NCBI GenBank assembly: GCA_023525715.1
Contig: CM042012.1
Coordinates: 114,402,298-114,466,297 of the forward strand
Source: Cichorium intybus
Taxonomy: Eukaryota; Streptophyta; Magnoliopsida; Asterales; Asteraceae
Direction of reading: 5' to 3'
Length of the DNA stretch: 64,000 nucleotides
Shown: positions 1 through 11,777 of the stretch, in pieces
Position numbering within the stretch: position 1 is the stretch's first letter
Layout: every line of letters starts with the position of its first letter
The notes under the pieces: generated by a model
The model's input: only the letters and a program-made list of their open reading frames with translations
Told to the model about the DNA's origin: nothing
Database searches by the model: none
Made by a program: the position numbers and the translations under genes

Positions 1-230
1 TAGAGTAAGCATGTAGAAATTCATTGCTATTTTGTTCATGAAGTGTTGAATCTCTGAGGCATTGAATTTTGTTGCATCAACACCAAAGATCGAGTTCGCA
101 TTTTCACAAAGCTCGCTTGCGGTTTAATGCTTCCATTTCTTACCAAAGAAGTTGAGCATTTGAAATCTTAACAGTCTTACGCAGTTTGCCCTCAGTCGAA
201 TCTAAAATTTCATAATTTAGACCTCCAATT
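1..230 (-). pseudogene. Coding-like fragment at left window edge, unidentified
   Basis: Read on the minus strand, positions about 120 to 1 stay open and give a protein-like stretch with ordinary composition, including NANSIFGVDATKFNASEIQ and then HFMNKIAMNFYMLTL up to the window edge. Upstream, about 225-140, another frame gives ILDSTEGKLRKTVKISNAQL, followed by a possible splice donor (ttg then gtaag) near 145. The frame used at the edge has a TAA near 125, so either an intron lies between the two pieces or the gene is broken. I do not recognise the family. The reading that this is the start-proximal part of a gene running off the left edge is inference. The LINE at 580 would then lie upstream of it. 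Confidence 0.3.
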
Positions 231-562
231 TAAAGTTTCTAGCAAATTTCATGCAATTTCATATTTTAGTTTTATTTTGTTATATTGATAGATTATCCGT
301 TTATTCAAATTTTGAATTCTTTATCCTAATTTATTTTCTTAATTGTTGGAAAATATTGTCAATTTTAGTTTTTCAAATCCTACCTTAGCAGCTCCTTATG
401 TAAACAGATTTTATCACCTATGAAGATCATCTTGAATTTAATAATGAAATCCTTTTGAAATATTTCTTGCTTCTTGCTTTCGTTCTATGTAAAAATTAAT
501 TAGAACTATATGCACAATTAATATTTCAATGTACAATGTATAAAATCCAAATGCATAGCCTT
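231..562. other. AT-rich intergenic DNA
   Basis: No credible open frame or repeat is seen. The last bases before 563 form the left flank of the LINE target site. Confidence 0.5.
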
Positions 563-1111
563 AAATACAACGGTTTCATTCCATGAATTCCTTTCGGTGA
601 CCCTCCTTCATTCTTTCTGATCTTCAATCTTCAGCACAGCCATATCCACAGCACCTGCAATCTGCACCTCAACCTCCTTCTCCCTTTCTCCTGATCGGAA
701 TTTCACCGATCCACATCTCCACTGCGATCCATCTAAACATCGCATAACCACATCATCTCTCTTGCTTGCTCCTTCCTTGCTGCTCCCGATCACCATCGCC
801 GAAACCCACCCCCGATCGATCCATTATACATATCGAGCAAAACGAATTTCCATACCTGCAACCTACGATTCTTCCATCTTTGAACAGGTTATACATCAAC
901 CGACACCGGTTCTGAGCCCAGGGGAACCTCCGGTGTAAACCACAGTCCTTTCCTTCTCCGATCTGCAACCGGGTTACGTGAGCCAGTCTTCTAAGTGAGT
1001 TGACTCAGCGAGTCTTTTCGAGAACGAGTCAAGTCACCACTCTACTCCGTTACTCATATCTTCCCAACAACCGGAAAAAAGAATCAAAAGCCGGTGAGTT
1101 TTTCTGTTCCA

Positions 1112-2731
1112 ATGGCTGATGGAGGCCGATGGCAGCAACCAAGAAGACGAAGACGAACCATATTTGATCGATTGAAAACTTCTGGGGGGCAAGATATCAA
1201 ATCAGTAAGCGATATTTCTATTCCTATTTATATTACGAACTTTCCTGGGAACATTGGCAAAGCACAACTAATGATTCAGTGTGCGAAATATGGATCGGTG
1301 GTGGATATATTTATTTCAAAATACCTATCAAAGGCTGGAAAACGTTATGGTTTCATCAGGTTTATCAAGGTTGATGATCAAGTTAATCTTGCAAAACAAT
1401 TATGCACAATATGGTTTGGGTCGTTTAAACTATATGCTTCGGCTGATACTCATGATCGTGGATTAAAAGGGAGCAGGAAAACACATGTTGTGGGACCTAA
1501 GAAACAAGATAGGGTCTCTCATGCAGTCTCGTCAAATGAAAGATCATATGCTGATGTGGTGCAACCCAAGGTGAAATCGATTGTTGCAAGGGAATCAGAT
1601 AATATGTTACAATTGAAGGTTGGAGATTTCGTTTATGACAGTAAAGATATGGGGAAATTGATAATGGCAAAAGTGAAAAGTATTGATATGTTAGCCGTAA
1701 TTATCAGTAGGTGTAAGGTTCAAGGTTTTCCTGAAGTTGAAGTGAAGTATTTGGGGGGTCGCTGGATTTTGTTGGAATTTCAAAATGTTAATACATGTAA
1801 CAATTTTCGAAATAATTTGACATGCCAGGAGTGGTTTTCTGAATTAACTCATTGGAACCGTGATTTTGTTTGTGATGAAAGACTGGTATGGTTGGATATA
1901 GAAGGTATGCCACTAAGATCTTGGTGCAAATCAAATTTTGAGAAAGTAGCGAATAGATGGGGTCAGGTGGTTTATATGGATGGTAACTTGGGCATTAGCT
2001 TAGCTGTACATCGGCTGTATGTTGAAACCAAAGTGATGGGGATTATTACGGAAGAAATGACGGTAATGATTGATAATCATGTTTTTGTTTTACGCATAAG
2101 AGAGGCGGTTGGGTTGTTGCCTACATTTGTTAAAGAGGAGGATGATGTTAGTTTAGAGGATGAGCCACTACTGGATGCTAATGATTTTAAGGAAGAAGAG
2201 GATGATGATTTGTTCCATTCAGAATATTTACAGGACCAGGGGGAGGAGAAAGCTATTACTTCAGATCCATTTCATGTCCGGCAACTAATTAAGGAAGAGA
2301 CCCGGAATGTTCATGCTTCACGTAAAAAAGCAGACAATGGTGGTACGGAGGTTATAATTGATAAGGCGAAATTGGGTGATGTTAATATAAGTCTGGAAGG
2401 TAACAATCAGGTGGATCGAGATGTGTCTTCAGCCCCAGTTAGAACGGCGGGTTTCGAGTGCTCTTCTAATTCTTTAGATGATCCATCTCATCCGCCAGGT
2501 TTTTCCGATAATACTAATTTCGATGATAGGTTTGTGAAACATAACCGAGGAGAAGATACTCCATGTGGCTCGTTTAATCTTGAAATGCATGCGATTAAAC
2601 AACCTACTGTGGTGGAGGGGCTTGATGTTCTAATTGAAATGGGACAAGCCATGGGGTATAGTATGGATGGTTGTCTTAAAGATAAGCAGGATGTTATTAG
2701 TAGGATGCGAGTGTCTAAAGTTGTACAATGA
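1112..2731 (+). CDS. LINE ORF1 protein with RRM domain
   Basis: The predicted 539-residue protein is taken from the ATG at 1112; an in-frame GTG 18 bases upstream is not a likely plant start. The N terminus is basic (RRRRR near residue 11). An RNA-recognition motif follows, with an RNP2-like IYITNF at 39-44 and an RNP1-like KRYGFIRF at 77-84. Residues about 190-300 resemble the DUF4283-type region found in plant LINE ORF1 and related proteins (GGRWILLEF, WNRDFVCDERLVWLDIEGMP). The C-terminal third is acidic and low in complexity, and no CCHC knuckle is obvious. Plant L1 ORF1 proteins bind element RNA and act as chaperones in the ribonucleoprotein. The frame is open throughout, unlike ORF2. 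Its stop TGA overlaps the ORF2 start in an ATGA. Confidence 0.88.
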   Translation: MADGGRWQQPRRRRRTIFDRLKTSGGQDIKSVSDISIPIYITNFPGNIGKAQLMIQCAKYGSVVDIFISKYLSKAGKRYGFIRFIKVDDQVNLAKQLCTIWFGSFKLYASADTHDRGLKGSRKTHVVGPKKQDRVSHAVSSNERSYADVVQPKVKSIVARESDNMLQLKVGDFVYDSKDMGKLIMAKVKSIDMLAVIISRCKVQGFPEVEVKYLGGRWILLEFQNVNTCNNFRNNLTCQEWFSELTHWNRDFVCDERLVWLDIEGMPLRSWCKSNFEKVANRWGQVVYMDGNLGISLAVHRLYVETKVMGIITEEMTVMIDNHVFVLRIREAVGLLPTFVKEEDDVSLEDEPLLDANDFKEEEDDDLFHSEYLQDQGEEKAITSDPFHVRQLIKEETRNVHASRKKADNGGTEVIIDKAKLGDVNISLEGNNQVDRDVSSAPVRTAGFECSSNSLDDPSHPPGFSDNTNFDDRFVKHNRGEDTPCGSFNLEMHAIKQPTVVEGLDVLIEMGQAMGYSMDGCLKDKQDVISRMRVSKVVQ

Positions 2732-5700
2732 ATTGTATTTCTTCTAACATTCAAGGTGTGGGGAACGTGGAAAAATGGGGGTGGATCAAGAATTTGTGTA
2801 ATAAACATAACATTAATTTTTTGTCAATTCAATAGACAAAGGTTAGTGATATGTCCTTATCTTTGTTGCGGTCTTTATGGGGGAATATGCATTTCGACTT
2901 TGTTCATTCAAATGCTAGAGGACAATCTGGTGGAATTTTGGTAGCGTGGGATCCTAGATTCTTCATTAAAGGAAGAGCCTTCGTTCATTCAAATTATGTG
3001 GCGGTAGAAGGGGTTTGGGTGGTAAATAAAATGGAAGTTTTAATGGTGGCTGTTTATTTTCCTCAGAAAATGAATAAAAAGAAAGTTGTGTGGCAATCGT
3101 TGATAAGTCTTTTTTATTCATGTGGAAAAGAAATTGTGGTGATGGGTGATTTCAATGAAGTCAGGGAGATGTCTGAAAGATTCGGTTTCGTGTATAATGC
3201 GTCGTCTTCTATGGCTTTTAACCAGTTTATAGAAGATTCAGAGTTGGTCGATATTCCTTTAAGTGGGAGAGCTTTTCCATGGTCAAATTCAGCTGGTACA
3301 AAACTGTCAAAACTGGACAGATTTCTGGTTTCCGATGGGGTGATAGAGGTGTTTCCAAATTTGGCGGCTAAGGTTTTAGAGAAAGGTTTACCTGACCATT
3401 ATCCAATTTTATTATATGAGCATCATGTTGATTTCGGTCCCACTCCCTTTAAATTATATCATTCGTGGTTTGGTTTACAAGAATTTGATGATATTGTCAA
3501 AGTAATTTGGGCTATTCCAGTGATTGGGGAATCAAATGATCTTGTTATTTTTAAGACTAAGTTAAAAAGTCTTAAAAATAGATTGAAAGAATGGAGTAAG
3601 GTGCGAAAACAAGCAGAAGAAATAGAGAGAAGGAATTTAAGTGATGAAGTGTTGAACATAGAGACTCACATTTTGGATAAAGTCGCATCGGACGAGGAAG
3701 TTCATAAACGTCTTCATTTAATTTAAAAACTGCGTGATCTAAATCATCAAGAACATTTGGATTTGGCCCAAAAAGCTAAGATAAAGTGGGGGATAGAAGG
3801 TGACAAGAATTCTAAGTTTTTTCATGCTGTTTTTAAACGTAAAAGACGCCAAGTAGCTATACGTGGGGTGGTGAGAAATGGTTTGTGGACCGCAGACCCA
3901 AAAGAAATTAAGGCAGAATTTTATAAGCATTTCAAAGAGAGATTTGCTGAGTAGAAGTAATCGGCCTTCTATTAACACTGATGCTTTTCTAAAACTATCA
4001 AATGATCAAAAAAAATGCTTGGAAATACGTTTTTCGGAAGAAGAGATAAAGAAAGCGGTGTGGGATTGTGGTAGTGATAAAGCCCCAGGGCCGGATGGTT
4101 TTTCTTTTGGGTTTTTAAAACGTTATTGGGATGTCATTAAAATAGATGTTTATAGACTGGTTTGGTGTTTTCAAAGGTGTAAGAGTATTCCTAAAGGATG
4201 TAATGCTTCCTTTATCGCTCTTATACCTAAAATAACGGATCCCCAATTTACCTCCGATTTTAGACCTATTAGTCTGATAGGTTGTCAATATAAAATCATT
4301 GGCAAATTATTAGCTAATCGCTTAGCTAAAGTCATTGGTTCGGTTGTTAGTGCTGAACAGTCTGCTTTCATTAAAGAAAGGCAGATTTTGGATGGTCCTC
4401 TGATGTTGAGTGAGATTATAGCTAATGCTAAGGCATCCAATAAAAGAATGATGATATTTAAGGTGGATTTTGAGAAGGCTTATGATTCTCTTAGTTGGGA
4501 GTACCTTATTGAGGTGATGAAGAAGATGGGGTTTTCTAACTTATGGTGTGAATGGATTTTGGCTGCTCTTTCTACCACGAGAGCTTCAGTCTTGATTAAT
4601 GGTGTCCCCACAAACGAGTTTGATGTTCATAAGGGATTGCGACAAGGGGATCCTTTATCTCCTTTTTTGTTTGTTATTGCTATGGAGGGCTTTCATATCT
4701 CTTTGCTTGAAGCTAGTAAGGCAGGGCTTTTAAAGGTATCACTATTGGTAGAGAAGAGTTGGAAATTTCTCATCTTCTCTATGCAGACGACGCTATCCTA
4801 CTTTGTGAGTGGAATGAAGATAATGTGAGACGTATTACCCATATTCTAACTGTTTTCCAGCTTGCTTCAGGTCTCAAAATTAATTTGCTTAAAAGTAAAC
4901 TAATTGGGATTGGAGTTAAATTCGAAACAGTGAAAGATATAGTGAAAGATATGGCGATGTTGGTGGGCTGTCAAGCTATTAAGCTTCCTTTTGTCTATCT
5001 TGGAGTGCCGGTTGGAGGTAATATGAATAGGATAGAGTCTTGGAAACCTATGGTAGAGAAGTTTGTTCAGAAACTTTCTACCTGGAAAGCTAAACTTTTA
5101 TCTTTTGGTGGGCGTCTCACTCTTTTAAAGTTAGTTTTAGGTAGCACAACTATCTATTACATGTCTATTTTTAAAGTGCCGAATACTGTCCTTAAGTTAT
5201 TAGAGTCTTTAAGGGCTAGATTTTTCTGGGGGGCGGATGTAGGAGAAAGAAAATTACATTGGATTGCTTGGAAAAACGTTTTGGCGAGTAAGGAGATGGG
5301 TGGTCTGGGTGTTGGTAGTCTTGAATCGTTCAATAAATCCTTATTATTCAAATGGTGTTGGCGGTTGTATAATAATAAGGATGCATTATGGGCTAGGACT
5401 ATCCAAGCCATTCATGGTGACATAAGGGGAGGGAGTCGGACTTGCAAAAATTTTGGAGGTTTAAGCCCATGGGTTAATATGGTAAAGGAGATGGAACGTT
5501 TAAAACACAGGGCATTGATCTTTATGATTACATGGTTAGTAAACTTGGGAATGGTCAAAACACAAGTTTTTGGGGGGATAAGTGGCTAGGGGATATGGTC
5601 TTTAAGGACTTATTTCCTAGAGTTTTTATCTTAGATAGTGACCCGAATGCTAAAGTGGTGGATAGGAGTTCTAAAGAGAAAATAGTGGAGGGGCTTGTTC

Positions 5701-6392
5701 GCGAACCAAGACCTGGAGTTCCACAAACACAATTTAATCAATTGTGTGATCTTATTCAAGATGTTAATATCTTGGAGGATAGGGATGGTTTTAGGTGGGA
5801 TCTAGATGACGATGGGGATTTTTCGGTTTCTTCTACAAGGAAATTTCTGGATGGTATTTTGCTCCCTAATTCTAATGTGGGTACTAGATGGAATTGTTTC
5901 ATTCCCATCAAAGTTAACGTGTTAATTTGGAGAATCATGAGGGATAAAATTCCTTCAAGGCTGAACTTGAGAGATAGGGGGATGGATTTACATTCGCTTC
6001 TGTGTCCAGTTTCTTATATTGCTGGGGAATCGACAGATCATTTATTTGGCGGGTGTTCGTTAGCTTTGGATATTTGGAGAAAAATTGCGACTTGGTGGGA
6101 CAGCCCTTTACCCAATAGTATTACAGCTTCGTCTTTAGCGTGTTGGGCGGATGGTGTGATGTTACAAACAGATGTTAAACGAAATTTCGATGCGGTGATT
6201 GGTGTTACATTTTGGTGCTTGTGGAGTTTTCGAAATAAACTCGTGTTTGGAATGGATAAACCTCGCAAGGACGAGGTTTTCGATGATGTTCGCTCTCTTT
6301 CGTATTTTTGGATTAGAAATAGGCGTAATAATCGTAAATTAGATTGGGATTGTTGGATGTTAAATCCTAAACATGCTATGACTGTTTTGTAG
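2728..6392 (+). pseudogene. LINE ORF2 (endonuclease - reverse transcriptase), broken
   Basis: ORF2 starts at ATG 2728 in an ATGA overlap with the ORF1 stop, with the usual N-terminal motif (CISSNIQGVGN). Domains in order are: an apurinic-type endonuclease (GDFNEV near 3145, SKLDRFLV near 3307, LPDHYPIL near 3390); reverse transcriptase from about 4080 (KAPGPDGFSFGFLK, DFRPISLIG, KVDFEKAYDSLSWE, QGDPLSPFLFV, and YADDAILL near 4780); and a zf-RVT domain (about 5790-6090, with a Cys/His cluster near 6003-6055). It is inactive as written. There are in-frame stops at 2833 (TAG, in the endonuclease) and 3724 (TAA), and the reading frame changes near 3950, near 4735 and near 5515. Reverse-transcriptase catalytic residues are still present, so decay looks recent. 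It would have made the cDNA and nicked the target. Confidence 0.92.
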
Positions 6393-6478
6393 TTTTGTTT
6401 CTCTCTAGCTTCTTGCTAGAGATGCTTTAGTTTTTATAAAATTCCTCTGCCGTTCTAAAAAAAATACAACGGTTTCAT

Positions 6479-6852
6479 ATGTACAAAATTTTAAAATTGT
6501 GGCCTTCCTTAATGATTGATCTATTATTATGTTACTATTGTTGCATTTGATTAATTTTCCTTTATCAATTGACGCCAAGAGATGACAATACCAGAGAAAA
6601 AAAAAAGGACATCTACTACCTTTTCAAACCCAAAGGCATGGCAGAAAGGATTACACGTGTTGGCATTTTATTGTATATCTATCATAAATGTGAAACACAT
6701 GTTGAAACATGTTTTGGCATTTTTTTGTATATCTATCATCAATTTCAAACACATCTCGAAATTTTTGGGGCCATACTATGAAATTTAGTTTCATGGTTTC
6801 ACCATGAGTAAAAAACCTTTTGTCCAACAATATAAATAAAAAAGAAGTGTCA
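6479..6852. repeat. Intergenic DNA with an imperfect tandem duplication
   Basis: Between the LINE and the solo LTR there is no gene. Positions about 6655-6765 hold two imperfect copies of a 55-65 bp unit sharing ttgtatatctatcat and caaacacat-like segments. Confidence 0.5.
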
Positions 6853-6857
6853 TCTTA

Positions 6858-7226
6858 TGTTGAGCACAACACTTCTACAACACTTCTGTTAGAAACACCG
6901 ATGCTTTGTATTAAGACCGATTAAAAAGGAATTACACTTTTTAGAGACTACTGCACTTTATTTTGGTGGATTGTTTATTGTATGGTTTGGAGCAAATCAA
7001 CTCCACACCTATTTATAGGTGTTTCCAATTTTTCTTCCTCTTAGAATATCCTACCATATCATAGATATGTATAGGACGTTCTAGTGTTTTCCGGTGTCTT
7101 CTAAACCGCTCCATAACCTCTCAAAGTCTTTCATGAAGTTCTAGAATATAAGAAATTCTAAACAGTATAACTTTTTCTATAGATAATGAGATTTGACTCT
7201 ATTGGGCTAGTGGTGACTTTTTAACA
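6858..7226 (-). mobile_element. Solo LTR, copia-like
   Basis: A 369-bp sequence begins TGTTGAGC and ends TTAACA, and is flanked by a perfect 5-bp duplication TCTTA (6853-6857 and 7227-7231). TG...CA termini plus a 5-bp duplication are diagnostic of an LTR retrotransposon. With no internal region, this is what recombination between two LTRs leaves behind. A TATA-like element (cctataaatagg on the minus strand, near 7010) followed by a possible polyadenylation signal suggests minus-strand transcription. The copia assignment is inference from length and termini. Confidence 0.82.
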
Positions 7227-7231
7227 TCTTA

Positions 7232-7339
7232 TGTATATTTAACGTAATCAACAATGAAATATGTTTAGTCTATCATGCATATAGAGATACTTGAGTATAT
7301 TTAACCCCTAATTTTTATTATTTATCAATCATCTTGTAA
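7232..7339. other. AT-rich spacer
   Basis: Nothing recognised. Confidence 0.4.
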
Positions 7340-7354
7340 CATGTTTTTTTATTA

Positions 7355-7540
7355 TGCTTATTTGGTCACTTAACTCAGTTTAATTTTTAAAAAATCGTCT
7401 AACTTTTTATTTATTCTTTAAATTATCATTATTGACCGTCTATAACTCACTCATAGTGACTATTTAGGGAATAAATAAAATTTAGGTAACCTTTTAAATT
7501 TTGAGTAAAGTTAAATGATCAAATGAACACGAACCATAAA
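7355..7540. mobile_element. Small inverted-repeat (MITE-like) element, copy A
   Basis: The arms are inverted repeats. The left arm around tttggtcacttaactcagt pairs with the right arm around agttaaatgatcaaatgaac. The same arm sequence recurs in copy B at 8245-8440. No coding capacity is seen. Exact ends and target duplication were not resolved, so superfamily is left open. Confidence 0.5.
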
Positions 7541-8018
7541 GTTAAGTGAAGAAAATCGACCTTAACACTAAAAAATAAACTTACCAACAGGCACATAAAA
7601 ATTTTAAAATAGAAAATAAAAACTCATTCTGTTCTAACCAAAGCTATTTTCTAATAACCCACACGGAACAACACCCACCCACCCTTACCCCTATCCCTAC
7701 CCCAACCCCCACCCATACCTATCTTGCCCTACCCCTACATCATTCAAGAAAAAAAATAAAGAATAACAAGTGTCTAGAAAATCGTATTTTACTTATTTTT
7801 TAAAATTACCATAAGTTGTATGAAATAAACGTTTTATATTAGCTTTAATAATTGAATATAATTTTGATTAAGAAATCTAAAAATGGTTTCAACTTTTATG
7901 TTATATGTTAAAGAGTAAAGTACTGAAGTTGTCACTTGATAAAGAAAGTATTAGTTATATCAATATCTACCAAAAATTGTCATTTGTTTCAAACAACATA
8001 TATGAGTCTTAAACATTA
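7541..8018. other. Spacer with C-rich tract
   Basis: AT-rich spacer with no gene. Positions about 7668-7735 form a C-rich run built from accc, tacccc and cacccc words. It is the strand complement of the G-rich style seen at 8019-8150 and 11985-12780. Confidence 0.5.
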
Positions 8019-8150
8019 TATATGTGTGGGGGTATCGGGGTGGGGATGGGTGTGAGGTGTAGGCGGGGATAGGGGTGGGTAGTGGCTGGGTTTGGTTGTT
8101 GGGGGGGGGGGGGGGTGGATGTGGAGGGTGGAAGAGAGTGTGTGTGTTCG
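8019..8150. repeat. G-rich minisatellite with a G homopolymer
   Basis: Irregular units of ggggt, gggat and aggtgt, then a run of about 16 G at 8101-8116, followed by gtgtgtgt and gtatatgg. The same order (G-rich units, then a GT run, then gtata) is seen at the end of the larger array at 12700-12790, so the two tracts probably share an origin. The many GGG runs could form G-quadruplexes. Open frames on the other strand are only proline/histidine-rich artefacts of the repeat. Confidence 0.7.
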
Positions 8151-8244
8151 TATATGGTAACTTTTGATAATTTGAAACAATAAAACGGGAAGATGAAAAC
8201 CATAGAAAATAAATTTAATGTCGAATTTGATCACTTCACTTTCT

Positions 8245-8445
8245 GGTTTGTGCTCATTTGGTCACTTAACTCGATATAATTTTAAAATGCCACATAACTT
8301 TTTATTATTCCCAAAATGGTCATTATGATCGATTATAGCTAGTCATAGCATAGCGGTCATTTCGAGAATAAATAAAAATTTAAGCGACCTTTTAACAGTT
8401 AAACTAAGTTATGTGACCATATAAATACAGATAAAAAGTTGTATG
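8245..8445. mobile_element. Small inverted-repeat (MITE-like) element, copy B
   Basis: The left arm catttggtcacttaactcg pairs with a right arm containing aagttatgtgaccatataaa. It is related to copy A at 7355-7540 and diverged in the middle. No open frame. Confidence 0.5.
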
Positions 8446-9087
8446 ACCAAATTCCACCTTAACTCCAAAAAAGAAAACAACCCAACATTTGACGATTAGA
8501 TACTTTTGGTTTATTCTTCTTGAATAATGAATAAGTGGCTCCTTGACAATATTTGAATGATTCAGGGGGTCTCGATCATTCATAGGATCTAGATGAATCT
8601 ACCTTGAATAAAACATAGTATTTTGGTTATGCCTCCAAATGACTGTGCTGGACGATGAAAAATGACAAATTTACCCTATTGTGTGAAATAATAATAAAAT
8701 ACAACAACAAATAATCAAAAAAATCATACCACATGCAACTAAGCTAAACAAAAAATAAAAAACCATGATAAATATTATACACCTAAATGTTTCATAAACT
8801 CTAAAGTTGAGGTCATCAATTGGATATGAAAAATCAAAGTTACACAAACTCTAAAGTTTAGGTCATCAATAAAAGGAGAACACCTTAAAACGCTGTAATA
8901 ACATGAATTATAAAGCCAAATTACTAAATTACACAAAGAACTGCGAAAATCAAAGTTACATGATACTATAAATGAACAATTGATTGAGACATAGAAAATT
9001 CCAACGTCAAAGCTAACCACATTTATAATTGAGGATGAATACAAATGTTTGTTAAAGAACACACACGGAAGAACACACATGGATAAG
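8446..9087. repeat. AT-rich intergenic DNA with a short tandem repeat
   Basis: No gene seen. Two copies of a unit of about 50 bp (aactctaaagtt, aggtcatcaat) lie at about 8795-8880. Confidence 0.45.
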
Positions 9088-11777
9088 TTTTTTTTGGAAA
9101 TGGCGAGATTCAAAAACACGACAACCAACTAGCAAGAAACTAGCAGGGGCGCCAAAGCAAATACAAAGTCCCAAAAAACAAGAAAACAACAAAGAGACAG
9201 CAAAGAAAGAACAAGGGACTAAAAAAACTATAGACATTGAAAAGGATCAGAGCACCATAAATTCCAATTGCAAGCACCTTTCTTGCTCCTTGGTTAAACC
9301 AGTGATAGGAACTAGAAATGATGACATCTGCAAGCCTAGGTGGTGAGATTGTAATTTTCTTAAAAATTAAATCGTTTCTCACATTCCAAATGAACCATAA
9401 TGAGTAATATAAGAATGTGTGGAGTAGGGTTTTTTTTGACACAATTACCCCAATTCGCCGCATAACTGAGTAAGTCACCAATGGATGAAACAACAGGGGA
9501 AGAATAATGACACCATCTACAAATCCAAGAAAGTACTTCTTTAGAAAATGCACAAGAAAGAAGAAGATGATCCATTGTCTCTACTTCGGTGTTACACAAT
9601 CTACATTTCGCTGGGATATTGGTCAAGGCTCTCGATCGTAAGAAGAGGATGTTGGAATACGACCCATCATAGTAAGCCAAATGAAACAAGAGACCTTAAT
9701 TGGGACAGTTTAATCCAGGGAATGGATGGGTTCGAACATGTCGAAACCTTAGAGTCAATGAAATGTTGGAGAACCGCGACGTGGAAGAGCTTATCACGTG
9801 AGATGGGACAGAACCATTTATCAGGGATAGAGGTGACTACCAAAGAGCCTGTGATATGAAGCAGAAGGCTGAGTTCAGAGATCTCCAGGGCATTGTTAGG
9901 CGCTCTAGACCAACACCAATTAGTGCCGCTGATGAGCAATCTATCCGAGAAAATACATGATTTCCTTTTCCCAAGTTTGAAAATAGCGGGAAAGCGTGAT
10001 TCAAGAGAGGAGGACCCACACCAAATGTCTTTCCAGAACAGCTCCCTGTTACCCGATTCGACATGACAAGACATAATTTGGTCAAGATTAATACCAATAT
10101 CTGACAAGTCCTTCGAGATACTAGCAATTCTATGCCACACACCGTTCATTGTTATTTTTTGATAATAGAGAGAACGGTTTCCAGCGAAGGTTATGAATAC
10201 CCATGATCATGTCACCCCACAACGCCCGATCATTCGATTTTAATCTCCAAATCCATTTGGCAAGAAGGCTTAAATTCAAGGTTCGGAGTGAACCAATAGA
10301 ACCAATACCGAGACCACCATCGTCTTTTGAGGCAATGACCGAGCTCCATGCAACCCAATTAATTACATTATTTTCTTTTCCTCCACCCCAAAGGAATTTC
10401 CTCCTAAGTTTCTCCATTAGGTTAATATCACACACCGGGGCTTTAAACAAACAAAAATAGTAATTAAGAAGACTGGAGAGAATCGACTTAATCAATGTTG
10501 CACGACCTCCAAAAGAAAAAGTTTTCGCCATCTAATTGGAGAGTTTGCCTTGCATCTCATCTAAAACGGCTTTCCAATTCCTTTTTTGCGACATGTTTGC
10601 TCCAACCGGGACACCGAGATACGTAAACGGGAATGAAGTAATATCACATACGAGAATCCTAGTACCGGCCAATTCCACTGGAGATGTTGCAATCCCAAAA
10701 ACCTTGGATTTGTGAAAGTTGACTTTGAGCCCAAAGACAACATGAAAGCATTTCAATATACGAGCTAAATTTTTTAGGTTCCCCGAGACCGATCACCTAC
10801 AAAGATTGGATCATCAACATATAAAAGATGGGATACACGAGGCCCGTTTCTAGAAGCATTAATACCTCGGAAGATATCTTTTTTTCACAAGCGGATTTCA
10901 TAACCGAGTTTAGACCCTCCATGGCTAAGATAAACAAGAATGGAGCAAGGGGATCGCCTTGACGGACACCTTTACAAATTGGGAATTCTTTGGTCGGTGA
11001 ACCATTAATCAAAACCGAAGCTTGCGAGGAAAATAGATAACCCCGAATCCAATTTCACCAACGAACTCCAAAACCCATTTGGAACATAATGGAGTCGAGA
11101 TAACCCCGGTTAACAAAGTCAAATGCCTTATCAAAGTCGACCTTGAAGAAAAATACATTCTTTTTAGATTTCTTAGCCCACGTGTAGAGTTCGTTGATTA
11201 TAAGTGGACCGTCAAGAATATTGCGGTTCTCAATATAAGCCAATTGTTCCTCCCTGATAACTTTCTTGATTCTAGTGCTAAGAATCTTTGTGATGATTTT
11301 GTAAATGCAGCCGATTAGACTAATCGGTCGGTAATCGCTTAGGGTCATATGGTCTTTCACTTTATGAATTAACGTAATAAACGAAGAGTTACATCCTCTA
11401 GCAAGAGAACCCATCTTCTCGAAGTGTCTAACAAGATCCAATACGTCTGGGCAGCTCAGGTCCCAGAAAGTTTTGAGGAATTTAAAAGAGAAACCATTAG
11501 GTCCAGGAGCTTTCTCGTTACCGATCCCAAACAGCCAATTTGATTTTCAATAGAGAAAAGAGCTTCAAGTAAAAGACCATCTTCGAGCAAGATTTTTCGA
11601 AGATTGGAGCAAGTCAATTTAGGCCTAACAGGCCATGGATCCAAGAATTTAGCACTAAAGAAATTACACACCTCAAGTTTCATTTCATCCGCTCATGTAA
11701 TCCAAGATCCGTTAACCATTAGACCATGAATCGCTTTTTTTCGGATATTGTTATTAATGATGCCGTGAAAAAACTTA

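Larger units (their letters stand above)
580..6461 (+). mobile_element. Full-length L1-type LINE (non-LTR retrotransposon)
   Basis: The element is bounded by a perfect 17-bp target-site duplication, aaatacaacggtttcat, at 563-579 and 6462-6478. It ends in a short A run (6457-6464, shared with the duplication). It holds about 530 bp of 5' UTR, ORF1 (1112-2731), ORF2 (2728-6392) and a 65-bp 3' UTR. This is the classic product of target-primed reverse transcription and is complete at the 5' end, which is uncommon for LINEs. The clean duplication suggests a fairly recent insertion, although ORF2 has since picked up stops and frameshifts. The 5' UTR contains C-rich, purine-poor stretches but no repeat I can name. 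Boundaries are seen directly; the family assignment rests on the ORFs. Confidence 0.93.
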
